In this document: in pieces, positions 7,670 to 16,837 of the stretch | Numbering within the stretch: position 1 is the stretch's first letter | Layout: every line of letters starts with the position of its first letter | From: Mycobacterium sp. 050128 | Lineage (GTDB): Bacteria; Actinomycetota; Actinomycetes; Mycobacteriales; Mycobacteriaceae | Direction: 5' to 3' | DNA length: 64,000 bases | Assembly: GCF_036409155.1 (NCBI RefSeq) | Contig: NZ_JAZGLW010000001.1 | Span: forward strand, 3,410,001 to 3,474,000 | Notes under the pieces: model-generated | What the model saw: the letters and a program-made list of their open reading frames with translations, nothing else | What the model was told of the DNA's origin: nothing | Databases searched by the model: none | Made by a program: the position numbers and the translations under genes

Positions 7670-9244
7670 ATGACCACCGAATCGGCGGCCGGCGGACCCG
7701 CACAGCGCATCGCCAGCGGCTACGCCGTCGAAGGCCAGGCACTGGAATTGGGCACCGTCGTCATCGACGGCACCGCCGACCCGAGCGCGCAGATTCGCAT
7801 CCCGCTGGCCACCGTCAACAGGCATGGTCTGGTGGCGGGAGCGACCGGTACCGGCAAGACCAAGACGCTGCAGCTGATCGCCGAACAGCTCAGCGCTGCT
7901 GGGGTTCCGGTTTTGATGGCCGACGTGAAGGGAGACCTGTCGGGACTGTCCCGGCCGGGGGAGGCCAACGACAAAACCGCGGCGCGCGCCAAAGACACCG
8001 GGGACAATTGGGCGGCGACCGGCTTCCCGGTGGAGTTCTTGTCGTTGGGCACCGAGGGGCTCGGCGTGCCGATCCGCGCGACCGTCGCCAGTTTCGGGCC
8101 GGTCTTGTTATCAAAAGTGTTGGGGCTCAATGCTACTCAAGAGTCGACCCTGGGTCTGATCTTCCATTGGGCAAGAGAGAACAATCGCGCGCTGGTCACC
8201 CTGGATCAACTTCGTAACGTCATCAGTCACCTGACCAGCGACGAGGGCAAGGCCGACCTGAAATCCCTGGGCGGGGTGTCGTCGACGACGGCCGGCGTCA
8301 TATTGCGCTCCCTGGTGAACCTCGAGGGCGAGGGCGGCGACACCTTCTTCGGCGAGCCGAAGCTCGATCCGCACGACCTGCTGCGCGTCGACAACCAGAA
8401 CCACGGCACCGTCTCGCTGCTCGAGTTCAGTGGTCAGTCATTGCGGCCGGTGATCTTCTCCACCTTCCTGATGTGGTTACTCGCCGACCTTTTCAACGAA
8501 CTGCCCGAGGTCGGCGACATCGACAAGCCCAAGTTGGTGTTCTTTTTCGACGAGGCGCATCTGTTGTTCACCGACGCGTCGAAAGCGTTTCTCGACCAGG
8601 TTGAGCAGACGGTCAAGCTGATCCGCTCCAAGGGCGTCGGGGTCTTCTTCTGCACCCAGTTGCCCACCGATCTGCCCAACGACGTGCTGTCCCAGCTGGG
8701 CGCGCGAATTCAGCATGCCCTGCGCGCGTTCACCCCCGATGACCAGAAGGCACTGTCCAAGACCGTCCGTACCTATCCCAAAACCGATGTCTACGACCTG
8801 GAGTCGGCGTTGACCTCGCTGGGTATCGGTGAGGCCGTCGTCACCGTGCTGTCCGAGAAGGGCGCGCCGACGCCGGTTGCCTGGACGCGCATGCGGGTTC
8901 CCCGGTCGCTGATGGGCGCCATCGGCGCCGATGAGATCGCCAAGGCCGCGAAAGACAGCCCGCTGCAAGCAAAATACGGCCAGACGATTGCGCAGCCGTC
9001 GGAACCTCAAGTGCGCCAACCTCCCCCACCGTCACCGCAGGCTCCGGCGCCGCGGGGGCAATACGACCCGCTGCCTTCGTATCCGGACCCCTACGACATA
9101 CCGCCGATGCCCGCGCCGGCTGAGCCCAAGGGTCCGGCCATGTGGGAGGAAGTGCTGCAGAATCCCACCGTGAAAAGCGGCATCAACACCGCGATTCGCG
9201 AAGCCGTCAAAAGCATCTTCGGGACGGGCCGGCGCCGCAAATAG
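7670..9244 (+). CDS. HerA/DUF853-type ATPase
   Basis: The protein of 524 residues has Walker [13 protein letters not shown] near residue 60 and Walker [14 protein letters not shown] near 290. The arrangement is that of the HerA-FtsK-like DUF853 (helicase C-terminal) family, an Rv2510c homologue. A proline-rich stretch (about 445-490) and a basic C-terminus ending FGTGRRRK follow. These ATPases are thought to act on DNA or in protein translocation, but no specific role is established for this branch. The ATG at 7670 follows GAGAGGGG; an in-frame TTG at 7637 is less likely. It diverges from orn and converges on cmrA. Confidence 0.88.
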   Translation: MTTESAAGGPAQRIASGYAVEGQALELGTVVIDGTADPSAQIRIPLATVNRHGLVAGATGTGKTKTLQLIAEQLSAAGVPVLMADVKGDLSGLSRPGEANDKTAARAKDTGDNWAATGFPVEFLSLGTEGLGVPIRATVASFGPVLLSKVLGLNATQESTLGLIFHWARENNRALVTLDQLRNVISHLTSDEGKADLKSLGGVSSTTAGVILRSLVNLEGEGGDTFFGEPKLDPHDLLRVDNQNHGTVSLLEFSGQSLRPVIFSTFLMWLLADLFNELPEVGDIDKPKLVFFFDEAHLLFTDASKAFLDQVEQTVKLIRSKGVGVFFCTQLPTDLPNDVLSQLGARIQHALRAFTPDDQKALSKTVRTYPKTDVYDLESALTSLGIGEAVVTVLSEKGAPTPVAWTRMRVPRSLMGAIGADEIAKAAKDSPLQAKYGQTIAQPSEPQVRQPPPPSPQAPAPRGQYDPLPSYPDPYDIPPMPAPAEPKGPAMWEEVLQNPTVKSGINTAIREAVKSIFGTGRRRK

Positions 9245-9247
9245 GGC

Positions 9248-10054
9248 TTACCCGCCGCCGAGTTTCTTGTAGAACGCGCCGGCGATCGGCGCGACGATCG
9301 CGCGCGGGGCATACCCGCTCCCGACCGACATCGCCTTCGAGGTCAGGCCCGGAACGACGCGCATCTTGTTGCGCTCCAACGCATCCAGCGAGAGCTGGGC
9401 GGTGTGCTCGGTCGAGATCCACAGGAAGTCGGGCACCAGTCGTTCGACCAGTGACCGCTCGGCGTCCTCGGGCAGATCGGTGCGCACCGGACCCGGCGCC
9501 AGCAGCGTGACGTGAACACCCGAGCGGCGCAGTTCACCGCGCAACGACTCGCTGAAGGTGTTGACGAACGCTTTCGAGGCGGCGTAGGTGGCGTTGTAGG
9601 GAATCGGCGAATTGCCCGCCGCTGAACCGGAAATCAAGATGCCGCCCGCGCCGCGCTCGACCATCCCGGGCAGTACCGCCAACGTCAGGTCATGCACCGC
9701 CACGGCATTCAGTTGCACCTGAGCCTTTTCGCCGGCCGGGTCGAGGCGACAGAGCGGACCGAACGTTCCGGTGCCGGCGTTGGCGCACAGGATGGAGATG
9801 TTGCGGGTGGCCAATTCGTCGCACAGTTTGGCCCGTTCCACCGGGTCGGCGAGGTCGGCGGGCCGCACTTCCACGGTCACGCCGTACTTCTCGGCTAGCC
9901 GAGCGGCAAGGTCGTTGAGTTTGTCCTCGCGTCGCGCGGTGACGATCAAGTGGTGTCCGCGCGCGGCCAATTCCGTGGCCAGCGCTTCGCCGATGTTTTG
10001 CGAAGCTCCAGTGACAACAGCGCGCGCATCGGGGTCGGGAGCGGGTACTGGCAT
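9248..10054 (-). CDS. cmrA: Short-chain reductase, mycolate reductase type
   Basis: This is a 268-residue SDR with the cofactor motif VVTGASQNIGEALA near the N-terminus and the catalytic Ser and YAASK motif (GSAAGNSPIPYNATYAASK). Length and sequence match Rv2509 and its corynebacterial relative CmrA, which reduces the 3-oxo intermediate of mycolic acid synthesis to the mature beta-hydroxy mycolate. That function is established for the orthologues and transferred here. It sits between the HerA-like ATPase and an MFS gene, from which it diverges with an 88-bp gap. The ATG at 10054 is chosen from family length. Confidence 0.88.
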   Translation of the reverse strand: MPVPAPDPDARAVVTGASQNIGEALATELAARGHHLIVTARREDKLNDLAARLAEKYGVTVEVRPADLADPVERAKLCDELATRNISILCANAGTGTFGPLCRLDPAGEKAQVQLNAVAVHDLTLAVLPGMVERGAGGILISGSAAGNSPIPYNATYAASKAFVNTFSESLRGELRRSGVHVTLLAPGPVRTDLPEDAERSLVERLVPDFLWISTEHTAQLSLDALERNKMRVVPGLTSKAMSVGSGYAPRAIVAPIAGAFYKKLGGG

Positions 10055-10142
10055 GCGCCAATCGTAGACAGCGGCCACATCTGTCCGACAACGGCGCAAC
10101 CGTGCGCGGCGGCTTGTCGGCTTAACAAATAGAGTGCCGGGC

Positions 10143-11492
10143 ATGGGTCAGCCGGAACCGGGGGCGGGCGGGGTCGCGCGATCTCGGGTGGTGGCGTGGG
10201 CGCTGTGGGACTGCGGGTCGACGGGTCTGAACGCGATCGTGGCGACCTTCGTCTTCTCCGTCTACCTGACCAGCAGCGTGGGAGAGGGGCTGCCCGGCAG
10301 GACCACACCGGAGAGTTGGCTGGGCCGCGCGGGCGCGCTTGCCGGGTTGACGGTCGCACTGCTGGCGCCGCTGGTCGGTGTGTGGGTGGAGTCGCCGCAT
10401 CGGCGGCGCGTGGCCCTGAGCGTGTTGACCGGCCTGGCGGTGGCGCTGACCTGTTCGATGTTCCTGATCCACGACCGGCCCGCCTACCTGTGGGCCGGGC
10501 TGGCGCTGCTGGGCGCGACGGCGGCCTGCGGTGACCTGGCCAGCGTCCCGTACAACGCGATGCTGCGTCAGCTCTCGACCCCGCAGACGGCCGGCCGAAT
10601 CTCCGGTCTGGGCTGGGCGTCGGGCTACCTCGGCAGCGTGCTGCTGCTGTTGCTGATCTACACCGGCTTCATCGCCGGCTCGGGCTCCGGACCCGATGCG
10701 GTACGGGGGCTGCTGCGCGTGCCCGTGGCCGACGGGCTCTACGTCCGGGAGGCGATGCTGGCTGCCGCGGCCTGGCTGGCGGTGTTGGGGCTGCCGCTGC
10801 TCCTTGTCGCGCACCGGCTGCCGGACAGCGCGGAGGTGCACCAGCCGACGACCATGCTGGGCGGCTACCGCAAGCTGTGGACCGAGATCTCCGCGGAATG
10901 GCGCCGGGACCGCAACCTGGTCTACTTCCTGGGTGCCAGCGCGCTGTTCCGCGACGGGCTTGCGGCGATCTTCGCCTTCGGCGCGGTGCTGGGGGTCAAC
11001 GTGTACGGCATCTCGCAGGCCAACGTGCTGATCTTCGGGGTGGCGGCCAGCATCGTCGCCGCCGTCGGCGCCGTCGCGGGGGGTTTTGTCGATCACCGGA
11101 TCGGGTCCAAGCCGGTCATCGTCGGGTCGCTGGTGGCGATCGTCTCCTCGGCACTCACCATGATGGTGCTCTCCGGTCCGGTGGCCTTCTGGGTGTGCGG
11201 GCTGACGCTGTGCCTGTTCATCGGGCCGTCGCAGTCCTCGGCGCGTGCCCTGTTGTTGCAGATGGCCCACAACGGCAGGGAAGGCGTGGCGTTCGGCCTG
11301 TACACGATGACGGGCCGGGCCGTCGCGTTCGTGGCGCCCTGGCTGTTCTCGGTGTTCGTCGACGCCTTCGGCGCGGTGCGCGCCGGGCTGGGCGGGATAT
11401 CGCTGGTGCTGATCGCGGGACTGATCGCGATGATCGCGGTCCGGGTCCCGCCGCGCCACACCGCCGTGCCGGAACCGGTCGAACAGACCTAG
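10143..11492 (+). CDS. MFS permease, UMF1/Atg22-like
   Basis: The protein has about 449 residues and twelve hydrophobic segments; it begins MGQPEPGAGGVARSRVVAWALWDCGS. The WALWDCGSTGLNAIVATFVF opening resembles UMF1 (Atg22-like) MFS proteins, whose mycobacterial member is Rv2508c. The substrate is unknown. Starts at GTG 10134 and ATG 10143 are in frame; neither has a strong ribosome site. Its stop overlaps by four bases the stop of the convergent MmpS-like gene. Confidence 0.85.
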   Translation: MGQPEPGAGGVARSRVVAWALWDCGSTGLNAIVATFVFSVYLTSSVGEGLPGRTTPESWLGRAGALAGLTVALLAPLVGVWVESPHRRRVALSVLTGLAVALTCSMFLIHDRPAYLWAGLALLGATAACGDLASVPYNAMLRQLSTPQTAGRISGLGWASGYLGSVLLLLLIYTGFIAGSGSGPDAVRGLLRVPVADGLYVREAMLAAAAWLAVLGLPLLLVAHRLPDSAEVHQPTTMLGGYRKLWTEISAEWRRDRNLVYFLGASALFRDGLAAIFAFGAVLGVNVYGISQANVLIFGVAASIVAAVGAVAGGFVDHRIGSKPVIVGSLVAIVSSALTMMVLSGPVAFWVCGLTLCLFIGPSQSSARALLLQMAHNGREGVAFGLYTMTGRAVAFVAPWLFSVFVDAFGAVRAGLGGISLVLIAGLIAMIAVRVPPRHTAVPEPVEQT

Positions 11493-12289
11493 CGTCCGGC
11501 GGCGTCGCAGACGGTGATGCCGGCGCCGAGGCGCTGGCGCACCTGAACTCCGTCCACGGTCACCGAGCAGGTGACGTTGTGGCCGATGTTGATGATGGTG
11601 ACGCTGGCCGGATGAGCGGCCGACTGCGACAGGCTGACCTGCTTGGTCCACGGCAGCGAGACATTGAACTCAGTCTGGATCACGTCGCCGGTGTCCCAGT
11701 AGGTGACGCTGATGGCCCGGCCCTCGCCGCTAACGGTGTAGACGACGTTTTGCATCGCGCCCGGAGTGGGCGCGGGCCCGGCCGAGCCGCTGGGCGGTGG
11801 CACCGGCAGCAGCGTCTGCAGCGGCGGCGATGTCCGCGTCGACGTGCGAGGTGTCGGGCTTTGCGCACTCGACGTGGGCATGGCGGGCAACGGCGGCACG
11901 GCGGTCTGGGTCTTCAGCGCGCCGTTGGTGAGGACCAGCGCGATCAACAGCGCGACCATCAACAGCACCGCCGCACCGGCGCCGATCAACAACCAGCGCG
12001 GCGATCTCGGGCCTTCCGGCGGCGGGGGAGGCATGCCCCCCGGAGGCCCCCCGCCCGGCGGCGGCTGGTCCTGGTCTTGCTGCCAATACGCCGGCAGGCG
12101 TCGGGTGGTGTTGGTCTCGTTCACGCTCGGCGCCCACGGCGGCGCATACCCGCCGTAGGCAGGCGCGTACGGCGCTTGGTCGGCGTAGGCCGGATCAGCG
12201 AGCGGCGCGTTCCGCGGGCCAATCGGCCCGGTCGGTTCGGACCCCGCTTGAGGGGGACCAAACCGGTCGGGTCGACGTGGATCGTTCAT
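11489..12289 (-). CDS. Proline-rich anchored protein with MmpS-like C-terminal domain
   Basis: The 266-residue protein has a cytoplasmic N-terminus rich in Pro, Gly and Tyr (1-100). A single transmembrane segment follows (about 106-127, WLLIGAGAAVLLMVALLIALV), then a Pro/Ser/Thr linker and a C-terminal domain from about 180. That domain (VVYTVSGEGRAISVTYWDTG and LPWTKQVSL) resembles MmpS proteins, with two Cys likely to form a disulfide. It corresponds to Rv2507. The ATG at 12289 is preferred because GAGGTG lies just upstream; a GTG at 12295 is in frame. No MmpL partner is nearby. The role is probably in the cell envelope. Confidence 0.83.
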   Translation of the reverse strand: MNDPRRPDRFGPPQAGSEPTGPIGPRNAPLADPAYADQAPYAPAYGGYAPPWAPSVNETNTTRRLPAYWQQDQDQPPPGGGPPGGMPPPPPEGPRSPRWLLIGAGAAVLLMVALLIALVLTNGALKTQTAVPPLPAMPTSSAQSPTPRTSTRTSPPLQTLLPVPPPSGSAGPAPTPGAMQNVVYTVSGEGRAISVTYWDTGDVIQTEFNVSLPWTKQVSLSQSAAHPASVTIINIGHNVTCSVTVDGVQVRQRLGAGITVCDAAGR

Positions 12290-12358
12290 GTCCACCTCAC
12301 AGTTTGCAGGGTACCTAAGCCGAGCGGCTGGGCGGGGAATCTCTCGATGACGCCCGAT

Positions 12359-13003
12359 TCAGCCGGCTTGGCCTCCGGCCCCCAGCGCGGCGATCGTCAT
12401 GGCCCGCATGACGGCGCGCGACCGTGCCCCGCGGGCCGGCTTCTCCGCCGCCTTCATGCTGTGCTGCGTCGAGTTCAGCAAGCCGAACACCGCGTGCGCC
12501 GCCAGCCGCGCATCGGCTTCGGCCAGCGCGGGGTCCAGCTCGCGCAGCACGCCGACCCATACCTCTACATACTGCCGCTGCGCTTTACGCACCTGGCGCT
12601 CGGCGGCCGCGGGCAGGTGTGCCAGGTCGCGGTCCTGGATGCGGATCAGATCGGGCTCGCCGAATGCGAAGTCGAGGTGAAAATCGATCAGCCCTTCCAG
12701 TGCGTCGGCCGCGTCGGCGCTGCGCGCGGTCACCTCGCGGGCCCCGGCGAGCAGCCGGGCGCTGATGCCGACCAGCAACTCGACCAGCATCGACTCCTTG
12801 TTGGGGAAGTGGCGGTAAATCGCCGGGCCGCTGACGCCGGTGGCGGCGCCGATGTCTTCGAGACGGACCGCAAGAAATCCGCGCTCGGCGAAGAGTCGCT
12901 CGGCGGCGGCCAGGAGTTGCAGTCGCCGATCGGATTTCAACTGGCTGCGGCGATTTGGCGCTTCGGATCGGCCGGTCGGGGTGTCGGGATTGGACGCTGT
13001 CAT
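12359..13003 (-). CDS. bkaR: TetR-family repressor of branched-chain catabolism
   Basis: This 214-residue TetR regulator has a helix-turn-helix at about 25-70 (AAERLFAERGFLAVRLEDI followed by VSGPAIYRHFPNKESM). It matches Rv2506 (BkaR), which represses the adjacent branched-chain keto-acid/leucine catabolic operon in mycobacteria. It diverges from accD1, and the 250-bp gap holds three TTAA-type palindromes that fit as its operators, two next to its own start and one next to accD1. Autoregulation plus operon repression is therefore likely. The effector is probably an acyl-CoA intermediate, which is inferred. Confidence 0.9.
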   Translation of the reverse strand: MTASNPDTPTGRSEAPNRRSQLKSDRRLQLLAAAERLFAERGFLAVRLEDIGAATGVSGPAIYRHFPNKESMLVELLVGISARLLAGAREVTARSADAADALEGLIDFHLDFAFGEPDLIRIQDRDLAHLPAAAERQVRKAQRQYVEVWVGVLRELDPALAEADARLAAHAVFGLLNSTQHSMKAAEKPARGARSRAVMRAMTIAALGAGGQAG

Positions 13004-13034
13004 GACCGCCCTTCGCCTCCGTCCGGAAGTTTCG

Positions 13035-13050
13035 GTTAATCGTCACTAAC
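13035..13050. promoter_or_regulatory. Candidate BkaR operator 1 (bkaR side)
   Basis: GTTAATCGTCACTAAC has GTTA and TAAC half-sites around an 8-bp centre and lies 32 bp upstream of the bkaR start. It shares the TTA-containing half-sites of the other two palindromes in this gap. Confidence 0.45.
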
Positions 13051-13057
13051 GTAGCAC

Positions 13058-13077
13058 GAGTTATTGGCGATTAACTC
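13058..13077. promoter_or_regulatory. Candidate BkaR operator 2
   Basis: GAGTTATTGGCGATTAACTC has 6-bp perfect arms (GAGTTA and TAACTC) around an 8-bp centre. Spacing from site 1 is 23 bp centre to centre or slightly more, about two helical turns, so two dimers could bind the same face. Confidence 0.5.
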
Positions 13078-13168
13078 GGCTTCCCGCAGCACGGCGAGCG
13101 CACCGCACGTCCACCGGGCGGTGGACTCGTCCCTGGACGCGGCAACGCCGCCGATGGTATTCTCGGCG

Positions 13169-13190
13169 TCAGTTAATGAGCATTAACTGA
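13169..13190. promoter_or_regulatory. Candidate BkaR operator 3 (accD1 side), perfect palindrome
   Basis: Arms 13169-13178 (TCAGTTAATG) and 13181-13190 (CATTAACTGA) are perfectly inverted around the two bases AG. The site lies just downstream of a -10-like TATTCT (about 13158-13163) and 63 bp before the accD1 ATG, where a bound repressor would block transcription. It is the best-formed of the three sites. Confidence 0.65.
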
Positions 13191-13191
13191 A

Positions 13192-13257
13192 GTGCCTGGA
13201 CCCCCCGACGGCGAGGAGGCTGCTGCGGCAATGGACGAGCTGCTGGAGCGGCCATGA
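13192..13257 (+). CDS. Possible 21-codon leader ORF overlapping accD1
   Basis: A GTG at 13192 opens 21 codons ([21 protein letters not shown]) ending in TGA at 13255-13257, which overlaps the accD1 ATG as ATGA. The same overlap style joins later genes of the operon, so translation could be coupled. There is no ribosome site before the GTG. It could also be the 3' tail of a deleted upstream gene, or simply chance. Confidence 0.25.
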   Translation: MPGPPDGEEAAAAMDELLERP

Positions 13258-14840
13258 GTGCGTCGCTGAAGGTCGCACCGTCGTTCGCCGACGAGCACCG
13301 TCGGCTGGTCGAGGAGTTGAACACCAAACTGGCGGCCGCGGCGTTGGGCGGCAATGAGCGTGCGCGGGAGCGTCACGTCAGCCGCGGCAAGCTGTTGCCG
13401 CGCGAACGAGTGGACCGGCTGCTCGATCCCGGTAGCCCGTTTTTGGAGCTGACCCCGCTGGCCGCCAACGGGATGTACGACGACGAATCCCCCGGGGCCG
13501 GGATCATCACCGGCATCGGGCGGGTATCGGAGCGCGAGTGCGTGATCGTCGCGAACGACGCGACGGTCAAGGGCGGCACCTACTACCCGATCACGGTCAA
13601 GAAGCACCTGCGCGCTCAAGAAGTCGCGTTGCAGAATCGACTGCCGTGCATTTACCTGGTCGACTCCGGTGGCGCCTTCTTGCCCCGCCAAGACGAGGTG
13701 TTCCCCGATCGCGAGCATTTCGGACGAATCTTCTACAACCAGGCAACGATGAGCGCCAAGGAAATTCCTCAGGTCGCCGCGGTGCTCGGCTCGTGCACGG
13801 CAGGCGGCGCCTACGTGCCGGCGATGAGCGACGAGGCGGTGATCGTCCGCGAGCAGGGCACGATCTTCCTCGGCGGCCCACCACTGGTGAAAGCCGCTAC
13901 CGGAGAGATCGTTTCGGCCGAAGACCTCGGCGGCGGCGACCTGCACTCGCGCGTCTCCGGGGTGACCGACCATCTCGCCGACGACGACGAGCATGCGTTG
14001 CGCATCGTGCGTGTCATCGCGGCCACGTTCGGTCCGCGCGAGCCCAGCCCGTGGGAGGTGTTGCCCACGGTCGAGTCCAAACATGCGCAGACCGAGCTTT
14101 ACGACGTCGTCCCACCGGATCCGCGGGTGCCGTACGACGTGCACGAGGTCATCCTGCGGCTGGTCGACGGCAGCGAATTCAGGGAATTCAAGGCGAAATA
14201 CGGCAAGACGCTGGTGACCGGATTCGCGCGCGTCCATGGCCACCCGGTCGGGATCATCGCCAACAATGGCGTGTTGTTCAGCGAATCCGCGCTCAAGGGA
14301 GCGCATTTCATCGAGCTGTGCGATAAGCGCAAGATTCCGCTGCTGTTCCTGCAGAACATCGCGGGCTTCATGGTGGGCCGCGACTACGAGGCCGGCGGCA
14401 TCGCCAAGCACGGCGCCAAGATGGTCACCGCGGTGGCGTGCGCCCGGGTGCCCAAACTCACCGTTGTGATCGGCGGATCCTATGGCGCGGGCAACTATTC
14501 GATGTGCGGGCGGGCGTACTCGCCCCGTTTTCTGTGGATGTGGCCCAATGCCCGGATCTCGGTGATGGGTGGCGAGCAGGCGGCCTCCGTGCTGGCCACG
14601 GTGCGCGGTGAACAGCTCAGCGCGTCGGGCAAACCGTGGTCGCCCGACGAAGAGGAAACGTTCAAGGCGCCGATCCGAGCCCAGTACGAGGACCAGGGCA
14701 ACCCGTACTACTCGACGGCCCGGCTCTGGGACGATGGCATCATCGACCCAGCCGATACGAGAATGTATGTCGGGCTTGCCCTTTCGGTGTGCGCCCAGGC
14801 GCCACTGGAACCGGTCTCCTACGGCGTCTTCCGGATGTGA
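13254..14840 (+). CDS. accD1: Acyl-CoA carboxylase beta subunit (methylcrotonyl-CoA carboxylase type)
   Basis: AccD1 is the carboxyltransferase subunit that moves CO2 from biotin on AccA1 to 3-methylcrotonyl-CoA in leucine breakdown, a role shown for the M. tuberculosis pair. The 528-residue product has the crotonase-type carboxyltransferase N and C halves. It shows the [20 protein letters not shown] region and the oxyanion-site glycines [17 protein letters not shown] and [16 protein letters not shown]. Length equals the Rv2502c family. It is the first gene of a tightly packed operon, and its stop overlaps the GTG region of accA1. A palindromic operator lies upstream. Confidence 0.95.
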   Translation: MSASLKVAPSFADEHRRLVEELNTKLAAAALGGNERARERHVSRGKLLPRERVDRLLDPGSPFLELTPLAANGMYDDESPGAGIITGIGRVSERECVIVANDATVKGGTYYPITVKKHLRAQEVALQNRLPCIYLVDSGGAFLPRQDEVFPDREHFGRIFYNQATMSAKEIPQVAAVLGSCTAGGAYVPAMSDEAVIVREQGTIFLGGPPLVKAATGEIVSAEDLGGGDLHSRVSGVTDHLADDDEHALRIVRVIAATFGPREPSPWEVLPTVESKHAQTELYDVVPPDPRVPYDVHEVILRLVDGSEFREFKAKYGKTLVTGFARVHGHPVGIIANNGVLFSESALKGAHFIELCDKRKIPLLFLQNIAGFMVGRDYEAGGIAKHGAKMVTAVACARVPKLTVVIGGSYGAGNYSMCGRAYSPRFLWMWPNARISVMGGEQAASVLATVRGEQLSASGKPWSPDEEETFKAPIRAQYEDQGNPYYSTARLWDDGIIDPADTRMYVGLALSVCAQAPLEPVSYGVFRM

Positions 14841-14845
14841 GTGCA

Positions 14846-16831
14846 GTGTTTGACACCGTCCTAGTGGCCAACCGCGGCGAGATCGCCGTGCGGGTGATCC
14901 GTACCTTGCGCCGGCTCGGTATCCGGTCGGTGGCCGTCTACAGCGATCCAGACGCCGAGGCGCGGCACGTGCAAGAAGCCGACACAGCGGTGCGACTGGG
15001 GCCGGCGCCGGCGCGTGAGAGCTACCTCGATATCGAAAAAGTGCTCGACGCCGCGGCCCGCACCGGCGCTGCGGCGATCCACCCGGGCTACGGATTCCTT
15101 TCCGAGAACGCTCATTTCGCTGCCGCGTGCGAGCGCGCCGAGGTGGTGTTCCTGGGCCCGCCGGCCCGTGCGATCGAGGTGATGGGCGACAAGATCACCG
15201 CCAAGAACGCCGTTGCCGCTTTCGACGTTCCGGTGGTGCCCGGGGTGGCGAAATCGGGGCTGACCGATGACGAGCTCGTCGCCGCGGCCGCCGAGGTCGG
15301 CTATCCGGTGTTGATCAAGCCGTCGGCCGGCGGCGGAGGTAAGGGCATGCGGCTGGTGGAAGACCCGGCCCGGCTGCCCGAGGCGCTGGTCGGCGCGCGC
15401 CGGGAGGCCGCGTCGTCGTTCGGCGACGACACGCTCTTCCTGGAGCGATTCGTATTGCGGCCCAGGCATATCGAGGTACAGATTCTTGCTGACGGCCACG
15501 GCAACGTGGTGCATCTCGGCGAGCGTGAATGCAGTCTGCAGCGGCGTCACCAGAAGGTTATCGAAGAGGCGCCCTCGCCGTTGCTGGATCCGCAGACCCG
15601 TGCGCGGATCGGGACCGCGGCCTGCAACACCGCCCGCAGCGTGGACTACATCGGGGCCGGAACGGTGGAGTTCATCGTCTCCGCCGAGCAGCCCGACGAG
15701 TTCTTCTTCATGGAGATGAACACCCGCCTGCAGGTGGAACACCCCGTCACCGAGGCGGTCACCGGGCTCGACCTCGTCGAGTGGCAGCTGCGGGTCGGCG
15801 CCGGCGAGAAGCTCACCTTCGCCCAGGACGACATCGAGCTCAGCGGGCACGCGATCGAGGCGCGGGTATACGCAGAGGATCCGGGGCGGGGGTTTCTGCC
15901 CACCGGCGGCCGGGTGCTCGACGTCTTCGAACCCTCGGGTTCTGGTGTGCGAGTGGACTCTTCGTTGCTGGCGGGCACGGTGGTGGGCAGCGACTACGAC
16001 CCGATGCTGAGCAAGGTGATCGCCCACGGCGCCGATCGCGACGAGGCGCTCGCCGAACTCGACCGGGCACTGGCGCAGACGACGATTCTGGGCGTGCAGA
16101 CCAACATCGAATTCCTCCGTTTCCTGCTCGCCGACGAGCGTGTGCAAGCCGGCGACCTGGACACCGCACTACTCGAGGAGCGACTGCCGGACTTCGCACC
16201 GCTGCCGGCGCCCGACGACGTGCTCGCGGCCGGTGGGCTGTACCGCCAGTGGACGCTGGCCCGTCGCGCGCGAGGCAATGTGTGGGCGCAGCCCTCGGGT
16301 TGGCGCGTCGGCGCCGACGCCGCGCCGGTGCGCACCGCGATGCGCACGCCGCTGCGCACCGAGACGGTCTCGGTGTCCGGTCTGCCGAGTGCGGCCACGG
16401 TACAGGTCGGCGACGGTGAAACCTGTTCGGCGAGTGTAGAAGTCGAGCGTCGCAGCATGAGTACGACGCTGGATGGGCTGCGCCGCGAGTACCGGTGGGC
16501 CGAGGCCAACCGCCATCTGTGGATCGCCGACGAGCGCGGCACCTGGCACCTGCGCGAGGCGGAGGAAGCCACGATTCACCGCGCGTCCGACGCCAGGCAG
16601 GCCGAGGTTCTCAGTCCGATGCCCGGCAGTGTGATCGCCGTGCAGGTCGACTCCGGCGCCGAGGTGTCCGAAGGCGACGTGGTCGTGGTCGTCGAGGCTA
16701 TGAAGATGGAACACTCTCTGGCCGCGCCGATTTCGGGGCGTGTCGAGCTGCTGGTGTCGGTCGGCGATCAGGTGACGGTTGACCAGGTGCTGGCCCGCCT
16801 GGTCCCAGACTCCGAAGAGAAAAAGGATTAG
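14846..16831 (+). CDS. accA1: Acyl-CoA carboxylase alpha subunit (biotin carboxylase plus BCCP)
   Basis: The 661-residue product carries out ATP-dependent carboxylation of its own biotin for AccD1. Residues 1-450 are a biotin carboxylase: [21 protein letters not shown] at the start, GGGGKGM ATP-grasp loop, and [15 protein letters not shown] with catalytic Glu and Arg. The C-terminal biotinyl domain has EAMKMEH with biotin-accepting Lys620. It matches Rv2501c. Two in-frame GTG codons are possible: 14837 (overlapping the accD1 stop, suggesting coupling) and 14846, which matches the start of the M. tuberculosis protein. It is followed after 6 bp by fadE19. Confidence 0.94.
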   Translation: MFDTVLVANRGEIAVRVIRTLRRLGIRSVAVYSDPDAEARHVQEADTAVRLGPAPARESYLDIEKVLDAAARTGAAAIHPGYGFLSENAHFAAACERAEVVFLGPPARAIEVMGDKITAKNAVAAFDVPVVPGVAKSGLTDDELVAAAAEVGYPVLIKPSAGGGGKGMRLVEDPARLPEALVGARREAASSFGDDTLFLERFVLRPRHIEVQILADGHGNVVHLGERECSLQRRHQKVIEEAPSPLLDPQTRARIGTAACNTARSVDYIGAGTVEFIVSAEQPDEFFFMEMNTRLQVEHPVTEAVTGLDLVEWQLRVGAGEKLTFAQDDIELSGHAIEARVYAEDPGRGFLPTGGRVLDVFEPSGSGVRVDSSLLAGTVVGSDYDPMLSKVIAHGADRDEALAELDRALAQTTILGVQTNIEFLRFLLADERVQAGDLDTALLEERLPDFAPLPAPDDVLAAGGLYRQWTLARRARGNVWAQPSGWRVGADAAPVRTAMRTPLRTETVSVSGLPSAATVQVGDGETCSASVEVERRSMSTTLDGLRREYRWAEANRHLWIADERGTWHLREAEEATIHRASDARQAEVLSPMPGSVIAVQVDSGAEVSEGDVVVVVEAMKMEHSLAAPISGRVELLVSVGDQVTVDQVLARLVPDSEEKKD

Positions 16832-16837
16832 CGCATC

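Noticed and set aside
10122..11651. 509-codon minus-strand ORF opposite the MFS permease
   Set aside because: Its translation is Arg/Gln/His-rich low-complexity sequence typical of an antisense shadow in GC-rich DNA; the plus strand has clear membrane helices.
14636..14845. Upstream extension of accA1 into accD1
   Set aside because: The extension is an out-of-frame reading of accD1; biotin carboxylase homology begins at [12 protein letters not shown].
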